The position numbers were made by a program, and so were the translations under genes. Below are positions 58,280-64,000 of a stretch of 64,000 nt of DNA, in pieces (the stretch's first letter is position 1; each line of letters starts with the position of its first letter). The notes beneath the pieces were generated by a model that was given only the letters and a program-made list of their open reading frames with translations, was not told where the DNA came from and searched no databases. The stretch covers positions 30,708 to 94,707 of the forward strand of contig JARLGJ010000063.1 of NCBI GenBank assembly GCA_031296105.1, written 5' to 3'. This stretch comes from Acidobacteriota bacterium. Its GTDB lineage: Bacteria > Acidobacteriota > Terriglobia > Terriglobales > Acidobacteriaceae.

Positions 58280-58942
58280 CTACTGACCCGCGACCTGTGA
58301 CTCGCCGCGACGGCGCGTCGGCAGAATCTCACCCTTGTACACCCAGGTCTTGACGCCGATCTTGCCGTACGTGGTGTGCGCCTCGCTGAAGCCGTAGTCG
58401 ATATCGGCGCGCAGCGTGTGCAGCGGCAGGCGGCCCTGGAGGTACCACTCCGAACGCGCGATTTCGTTGCCGTTCAGGCGGCCCGACACGCGAACCTTGA
58501 TGCCCTTGCAGCCAAAGCGCAGCGCCGAATCCACGCTCTTACGCATGGCGCGGCGGAAGCCAACGCGCTTTTCCAGCTGCAACGCAATTGCTTCGCTCAC
58601 CAACTGGGCGTCCAGTTCCGGCTTGTGCACTTCCAGAATATCGACAAACACGTCGCGGCCGGTCTTCTTCTGCAGGTCGGCCTTCAACTTGTCGATCTCG
58701 GCGCCCTTGCGGCCGATGATGATGCCCGGACGCGCGGTGCGGATGATGATGCGCAGCTTGTTGCCCGGACGCTCGATCTCGATCGAACTCACGCCAGCCG
58801 ACTTGAGCTTGTCCTTCAGCTCGTCCTTCAGCTTGATGTCCTCGATCAGGAACTTGTCATAGTCGCGGTCCATGTACCAGCGCGACTTCCACGGCTTGGT
58901 GTAGCCGAGTCGGAATCCGTAAGGATGGACTTTCTGTCCCAT
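58280..58942 (-). CDS. rpsC: 30S ribosomal protein S3
   Basis: A 220-residue mRNA-entry protein with helicase activity in the 30S subunit. [22 protein letters not shown] starts it, the KH domain has [21 protein letters not shown], and [39 protein letters not shown] is conserved. Confidence 0.98.
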   Translation of the reverse strand: MGQKVHPYGFRLGYTKPWKSRWYMDRDYDKFLIEDIKLKDELKDKLKSAGVSSIEIERPGNKLRIIIRTARPGIIIGRKGAEIDKLKADLQKKTGRDVFVDILEVHKPELDAQLVSEAIALQLEKRVGFRRAMRKSVDSALRFGCKGIKVRVSGRLNGNEIARSEWYLQGRLPLHTLRADIDYGFSEAHTTYGKIGVKTWVYKGEILPTRRRGESQVAGQ

Positions 58943-59031
58943 AGTTACTCTGTCTCTCTGCCGGCGGCTTACTGGGGCCCGAAGGCCTTTGGCGCCACCG
59001 CTGAATTGGATCGTAGCGATCCCGTAATCCT

Positions 59032-59056
59032 GCGCTCCATCCCGGGGATGGAGCGC
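59032..59056 (-). other. perfect hairpin after rplV
   Basis: An 11- to 12-bp stem GCGCTCCATCC/GGATGGAGCGC with a very short loop, 6 nt past the rplV stop on the minus strand. Confidence 0.6.
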
Positions 59057-59062
59057 CCGCTG

Positions 59063-59536
59063 CTACTTCTTCGCCGGAGCTTTCTTTGCTGCGGCCTTCT
59101 TCTTGGCCGGAGCCTTTTTGGCGGCAGCTTTCTTCACCGCCGGCTTCTTCGCCTCGGAGGCCGGAGCTTCCTTGGTTTCGCCGGCAGCCGTCTTTTCGGC
59201 CAGAGCAATCTCAATGTGCGCCATGCGCCGCTGATAGCGGAACGCGCGGCCCATCGGGGCCGGGCGAATGCGCTTCATGCGCGGTCCCTCGTTGGCCACC
59301 GCGCTCTTGACGTACAGATTGTCGAGATCGACGTCCAGTGCCTTCTCATTGCTCAGGTACTGGGCGTTCTCCACCGCCGAGCGCAGGGTCTTCAGCACCA
59401 GGGGCGCAATGCCCTTGTTGGTGAAGGCCAGCGTATTCAACGCCGTCTCCACCCGCTTGCCCTTGATCAGGCCCAGCACCAGGCGCGCTTTCTGCGGCGA
59501 GACCCGTACGTACCGGGCTTTTGATGTGAATTCCAT
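59063..59536 (-). CDS. rplV: 50S ribosomal protein L22 with a Lys/Ala-rich C-terminal tail
   Basis: A 157-residue exit-tunnel protein. Core motifs are [38 protein letters not shown] and the tunnel loop [21 protein letters not shown]. After about residue 115 comes a tail of repeated KKAPAKK / [12 protein letters not shown] units, reminiscent of histone H1-type tails and absent from E. coli L22 (110 residues). Start at 59536 (MEFTSKARY) with the GGAAGAG region upstream. Confidence 0.97.
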   Translation of the reverse strand: MEFTSKARYVRVSPQKARLVLGLIKGKRVETALNTLAFTNKGIAPLVLKTLRSAVENAQYLSNEKALDVDLDNLYVKSAVANEGPRMKRIRPAPMGRAFRYQRRMAHIEIALAEKTAAGETKEAPASEAKKPAVKKAAAKKAPAKKKAAAKKAPAKK

Positions 59537-59604
59537 TGTCTCTTCCCTTCCCATCTCATTCGCGGACGCCACGCTTGGGGCGCCCATACATTGCTATCCG
59601 CCGC

Positions 59605-59898
59605 TTACTTGGCCGGCTTGGCCGAAGTTTCCGCTGCCGCTTTCACCGAGTGCCCCTTGAAGGTGCGGGTGAAGCTGAATTCGCCCAGCTTGTGACCCAC
59701 CATGTTTTCCGACACATACACCGGAATGAACTTCCTTCCGTTGTGCACCGCCAAGGTGTGGCCAACCATTTCCGGCGTAATCGTCGAACGGCGCGACCAG
59801 GTGCGCAGCACCTTCTTCTCGTTGCGCGCGTTCATGCCTTCCACCTTCAACATCAGGTGGGAATCTACAAACGGCCCTTTTTTCGTCGAACGTGCCAT
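59605..59898 (-). CDS. rpsS: 30S ribosomal protein S19
   Basis: A 97-residue 30S-head protein. [70 protein letters not shown] is conserved. Confidence 0.98.
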   Translation of the reverse strand: MARSTKKGPFVDSHLMLKVEGMNARNEKKVLRTWSRRSTITPEMVGHTLAVHNGRKFIPVYVSENMVGHKLGEFSFTRTFKGHSVKAAAETSAKPAK

Positions 59899-59910
59899 GA
59901 TTACCCTTCC

Positions 59911-60735
59911 CTACTTGCTGCGGCGCGACACAATAAACTTGTCGGTCCGTTTGTTGTTGCGCGTCTTGTAGCCGCGCGTCGGCTGGCCCCAGGGCGTCAC
60001 CGGGTGGCGTCCACCGCTCGTCTTGCCTTCGCCGCCGCCGTGCGGGTGATCCACGGGGTTCATCACCACGCCGCGGTTGACCGGCTTCTTACCCATCCAG
60101 CGCTTGCGTCCGGCCTTGCCTAGCGAAATGTTCTCATGGTCGGTGTTGCCCACCTGGCCCACGGTCGCCATGCAGTCCACCAGCACCCGGCGGGTTTCAC
60201 CGGAAGGCAGCTTCAGCAGGGCATAATCGCCCTCCTTGGCCACCAGTTGCGCCTGTGCCCCGGCCGAGCGGGCCATCTGCGCGCCCTTGCCCGGCTTCAG
60301 CTCGATGTTGTGCACCACGGTGCCAGCCGGAATGTTCTTCAGCGGCAGAGCGTTGCCCACCAGAATGTCGGCATCCGGTCCGCTGATGATCTTGGCGCCC
60401 ACCTTCAAGCCAACCGGCTGCAGGATGTAACGCTTTTCGCCGTCGGCGTAGCTCAACAGCGCGATGCGGGCCGAGCGGTTCGGATCGTACTCGATGGTAG
60501 CCACCACCGCCGGAATGCCCTGCTTGTCGCGCTTGAAGTCGATGACGCGAATCTTGCGCTTGTGTCCGCCGCCACGGTGCCAGATGGTCAGGTCGCCGGA
60601 GTTGCGGCGGCCACCCGAGCTCTTCTTCGGTTCCAGCAAGGGCTTGTGCGGACGATTCGTCGTCAGATCATCGTTCACCTGCGACGTCTTGAAGCGCAGG
60701 GTCGGTGTGATCGGTCTGTAAGTCTTGATCGCCAT
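59911..60735 (-). CDS. rplB: 50S ribosomal protein L2
   Basis: A 274-residue protein needed for subunit joining and peptidyl transfer. [23 protein letters not shown] begins the core; [29 protein letters not shown] and [34 protein letters not shown] are intact, including the catalytic-area His in HPHGGGEG. Start at 60735 gives MAIKTYRP. Confidence 0.98.
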   Translation of the reverse strand: MAIKTYRPITPTLRFKTSQVNDDLTTNRPHKPLLEPKKSSGGRRNSGDLTIWHRGGGHKRKIRVIDFKRDKQGIPAVVATIEYDPNRSARIALLSYADGEKRYILQPVGLKVGAKIISGPDADILVGNALPLKNIPAGTVVHNIELKPGKGAQMARSAGAQAQLVAKEGDYALLKLPSGETRRVLVDCMATVGQVGNTDHENISLGKAGRKRWMGKKPVNRGVVMNPVDHPHGGGEGKTSGGRHPVTPWGQPTRGYKTRNNKRTDKFIVSRRSK

Positions 60736-60783
60736 TGTTCTTCTCTTCCAGATCCCCGCCATTATTCCGGCGGGATCGCTTGG

Positions 60784-60840
60784 CCGGACAGATAGGTTTT
60801 ACGTTCTCCTGTCCGGGCGGTGCCGCGCCCAGGGCGCGGC
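60784..60840 (-). other. two perfect hairpins in the rplW-rplB spacer
   Basis: An 8-bp stem CCGGACAG/CTGTCCGG with a 17-nt loop (60784-60816) and a GCCGCGCCC/GGGCGCGGC stem with minimal loop (60822-60840). Confidence 0.55.
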
Positions 60841-60866
60841 CGCTATCGGCTCATCGCCGCGCAGCA

Positions 60867-61163
60867 CTACAGGTTCTGCGCGTACTCCGGCATCTTCTCG
60901 CCCGCGGCGAGCCGTACATAGGCCTTCTTCCAGTCCGGTCGGTAGCCCGTGAACTTGCCACGGCGGCGTTCCTTGCCCGGAAAGAGGGCGGTGCGGACGC
61001 CGGCAACCTTCACATTGAAGGCTTTCTGCACGGCTTCCTTGATCTCCGTCTTGGTGGCGCCGGTGGCAACCTCGAACACCAGAGTGCTCTCGGTCTCCTT
61101 CACCCCCAGACCCTTTTCCGTGATCACCGGCTTGCGCACAATCTGATACGGGCTCTTAGACAT
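60867..61163 (-). CDS. rplW: 50S ribosomal protein L23
   Basis: A 98-residue exit-site protein, docking point for trigger factor and SRP. SPYQIVRKPVITEKGLGVKE, ATGATKTEIKEAVQKAFNVKVAGVRT and the long loop RRRGKFTGYRPDWKKAYVRLAAGEKM are conserved. It overlaps the rplD stop by 8 nt. Confidence 0.97.
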   Translation of the reverse strand: MSKSPYQIVRKPVITEKGLGVKETESTLVFEVATGATKTEIKEAVQKAFNVKVAGVRTALFPGKERRRGKFTGYRPDWKKAYVRLAAGEKMPEYAQNL

Positions 61164-61821
61164 TTGCCACCTCCGCCTTGCGCTTCGGCGCCGAGGCCTT
61201 CAGCGAGTTCTGCAGCTTTTCCAGTGCCGCCTGCGAGAAGATCGCCAGCTCGTGACGCAGCAGGTGATAGGGGTGAACTTCCGGGCCGTACAGCATCTCA
61301 ACGCCCGCAATGTTACGCGTCGAAAGCTCCAGGTTCGGATTCAGGTTCGAGCCAGCCTCAACCACCAGCGCCGTCTTGGCGAAGTGAAAGTTGTCGAGCG
61401 ACTGACGGAACGCCTTGGTCTTGGCTTCCTTCAATTCCAGCGAATCAACCACCACCAGCTTGCCATCGGCCAGCTTGGCGGCCAGCGCCGAACGCAGCGC
61501 GCCCAGCACCTTCTTGCGCGGGAACTGGAAGTCGTACGAACGGGGCTGCGGTCCGTGAACCGTGCCGCCATGCCGCCAGATTGGCGAACGGACGCTGCCC
61601 ACGCGGGCGCGGCCGGTACCCTTCTGCTTCCACAGCTTTTTGCCGCTGCCGCTCACCAGTTTCTTGTTCTTCGTCGCGTGCGTGCCCGCGCGCAGTGCCG
61701 CGCGGTAGTGCTGCACCGACTCCCAGAGCAGATCCTCGTTGACCGCTCCGAACACTTCCGGCGCCAGCTCAATCGAACCCACTTTCTGGCCGGACAGGTT
61801 CACTACGTCGATCGTAGCCAT
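61156..61821 (-). CDS. rplD: 50S ribosomal protein L4
   Basis: A 221-residue protein whose extended loop lines the exit tunnel; in E. coli it represses the S10 operon. ATKNKKLVSGSGKKLWKQKGTGRARVGSVRSPIWRHGGTVHGPQPRSYDF is intact. Start at 61821 gives MATIDVVNLSGQK; the frame open to 61878 is leader. Confidence 0.97.
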   Translation of the reverse strand: MATIDVVNLSGQKVGSIELAPEVFGAVNEDLLWESVQHYRAALRAGTHATKNKKLVSGSGKKLWKQKGTGRARVGSVRSPIWRHGGTVHGPQPRSYDFQFPRKKVLGALRSALAAKLADGKLVVVDSLELKEAKTKAFRQSLDNFHFAKTALVVEAGSNLNPNLELSTRNIAGVEMLYGPEVHPYHLLRHELAIFSQAALEKLQNSLKASAPKRKAEVANV

Positions 61822-61951
61822 TTTCTTTTCCTTTCGAGGCCGAGCATCTCCGGCTCGCCTTCGGTTGCCCGCCGTCAATGTGTTGCCGCGGAGGGTCTGT
61901 TAAGCACAACGCTCCCGGGCGCCAATCTTGCACCCGGGAAGCAAAATCGAA

Positions 61952-62677
61952 CTACTTGCCCTTGGCTGCGCGCTTCGAGGCCTTCAACGGGTTCACCGCC
62001 GTGCCCTCGCCGCTGAAGCCGCGACGCTCTCTCGGCGGCTTTTTCGCCTTGGAGATTACGACGTAACCATTGCGGTGGCCCGGTACTGCGCCTTCCACCA
62101 CCAGCAGGTTCTCGTCCTTGTCCACGCCGAGCACGCGCAGGTTGCGCGTGGTCACCGTCACGTCGCCCATGTGGCCGCTCATGCGCTGGCCAGGGAAAAC
62201 GCGCGACGGAAACGAAGAGGCGCCGATCGAACCCTGCACTTGGAACATGTGTCCGTGGGCCGCCGGACCGCCGGCGAACTTGTGGCGCTTCACAACGCCC
62301 GCGAAGCCGCGGCCCTTGCTGGTGCCCGAGATGTCCACGAACTTGGTGCCGTCGAACAGGTCCACCAGAACCTTGTCGCCCACCTTGACGCCGGTCGAGC
62401 CGTCGTCTTCTACCTCGATGGCAAACTCTTTCATGAGCTTCACCGGGGGCAGATTGTTCTTCGCGAAGTGACCCTTCATCGCCTTCGTCAGGCGCGAATC
62501 CTTCACAAACTCGACCAGGCCCACCTGGGCCGCGTCATAACCGTCGCTCAGCAAGCTCTTCAGCTGCGTAACGACGCACGGGCCGGCTTGCAGCACCGTG
62601 ACCGGGCGAACTTCGCCCTTGCTGTCGTAGAGCTGCGTCATGCCGACCTTCTTACCCAACAAACCGCTAACTGACAT
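61952..62677 (-). CDS. rplC: 50S ribosomal protein L3
   Basis: A 241-residue early-assembly protein near the peptidyl transferase centre. It begins MSVSGLLGKKVGMTQLYDSKGEVRPVTVLQAGPC, has TSKGRGFAGVVKRHKFAGGPAAHGH with the methylatable Gln in MFQVQGSIGASSFPSRVFPGQRMSGHMG. Confidence 0.98.
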   Translation of the reverse strand: MSVSGLLGKKVGMTQLYDSKGEVRPVTVLQAGPCVVTQLKSLLSDGYDAAQVGLVEFVKDSRLTKAMKGHFAKNNLPPVKLMKEFAIEVEDDGSTGVKVGDKVLVDLFDGTKFVDISGTSKGRGFAGVVKRHKFAGGPAAHGHMFQVQGSIGASSFPSRVFPGQRMSGHMGDVTVTTRNLRVLGVDKDENLLVVEGAVPGHRNGYVVISKAKKPPRERRGFSGEGTAVNPLKASKRAAKGK

Positions 62678-62752
62678 TGTTTTTCTCCATCATGCCCGCC
62701 CCGATGGGCTGCGGCACTGTGAGTGTTCCGCCCGGAGGCGGAAATCTTGTGC

Positions 62753-63082
<330 letters not shown>

Positions 63083-63152
63083 TGTATGAACCCTCAAAGA
63101 TCGTGCGGTCTTTTAGTCGCCGCGACTTCTTTCGTCAAAATACATTCGGTAT

Positions 63153-63179
63153 GCGGGCGCCAGACTGGCCGGCGCCCGC
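63153..63179 (-). other. GC-rich hairpin between tuf and rpsJ
   Basis: A 9-bp perfect stem GCGGGCGCC/GGCGCCCGC with a 9-nt loop, 16 nt past the tuf stop; no U-tract, so a partial terminator or processing site at best. Confidence 0.55.
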
Positions 63180-63195
63180 CGGAATTTCTGCAAAC

Positions 63196-64000
<805 letters not shown>

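Overview
The window looks like a chromosomal segment of an Acidobacteriota member, probably class Terriglobia (inference). The reasons are the high GC content, the standard bacterial code with TAG used as an ordinary stop, an alternative complex III (ACIII) operon fused to a cytochrome c oxidase operon with a small single-TM protein between them, a HypFCDE-HoxEFUYH cluster, and acidobacterial-looking ribosomal proteins. No insertion sequence, phage, plasmid function or CRISPR array was seen.

Layout. 1-3.8 kb: a phosphofructokinase cut by the window edge, an SH3-domain lipoprotein, a small unknown protein, and a PLP-dependent sugar-type aminotransferase. 4.0-14.5 kb (+): hydrogenase maturation genes hypF-hypC-hypD-hypE, then hoxE-F-U-Y-H and the endopeptidase hoxW. 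Together these encode a soluble NAD-linked [NiFe]-hydrogenase and most of its assembly pathway; hypA and hypB are not here. 14.7-19.2 kb: a receiver-like protein without its phospho-acceptor Asp, an orphan LolD-type ATPase, tRNA-Gly and tRNA-Cys, a CcdC-like membrane protein, a methyltransferase, a zinc-ribbon membrane protein, and a MerR regulator with a cysteine-rich tail.

19.2-29.4 kb (-): a phosphate regulon in the order phoB-phoR, second phoU-like gene, pstS, a coiled-coil porin, pstC-pstA-pstB-phoU. pstS is broken by an in-frame amber codon. Several intrinsic terminators divide the region into separate units. Candidate Pho boxes (7-mers at 11-bp period) lie ahead of pstS and pstC, and one in the opposite orientation ahead of phoB.

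29.5-42.4 kb (-): a respiratory operon actA-B-C-D-E-F, an unknown single-TM protein, sco, ctaC-D-E-F. It encodes a quinol:cytochrome c oxidoreductase (ACIII) and an A2-type heme-copper oxidase with a cytochrome c-fused subunit II. 42.9-44.8 kb: a TonB-C-domain periplasmic protein and a CyuA/UPF0597-type desulfidase.

45.0-64 kb (-): the S10-spc-alpha ribosomal superoperon from tuf (cut by the edge) through rpsJ ... secY-adk-map-infA-rpmJ-rpsM-rpsK-rpsD-rpoA-rplQ, in canonical order. Many of its spacers carry a perfect GC-rich hairpin of unrelated sequence. The most noteworthy items are the interrupted pstS, the pst-embedded porin with its own terminator, the putative Pho-box pattern, the cysteine-rich MerR protein, the pseudo-receiver and the hairpin-laden ribosomal spacers. 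I did not find a clearly new multi-gene system.
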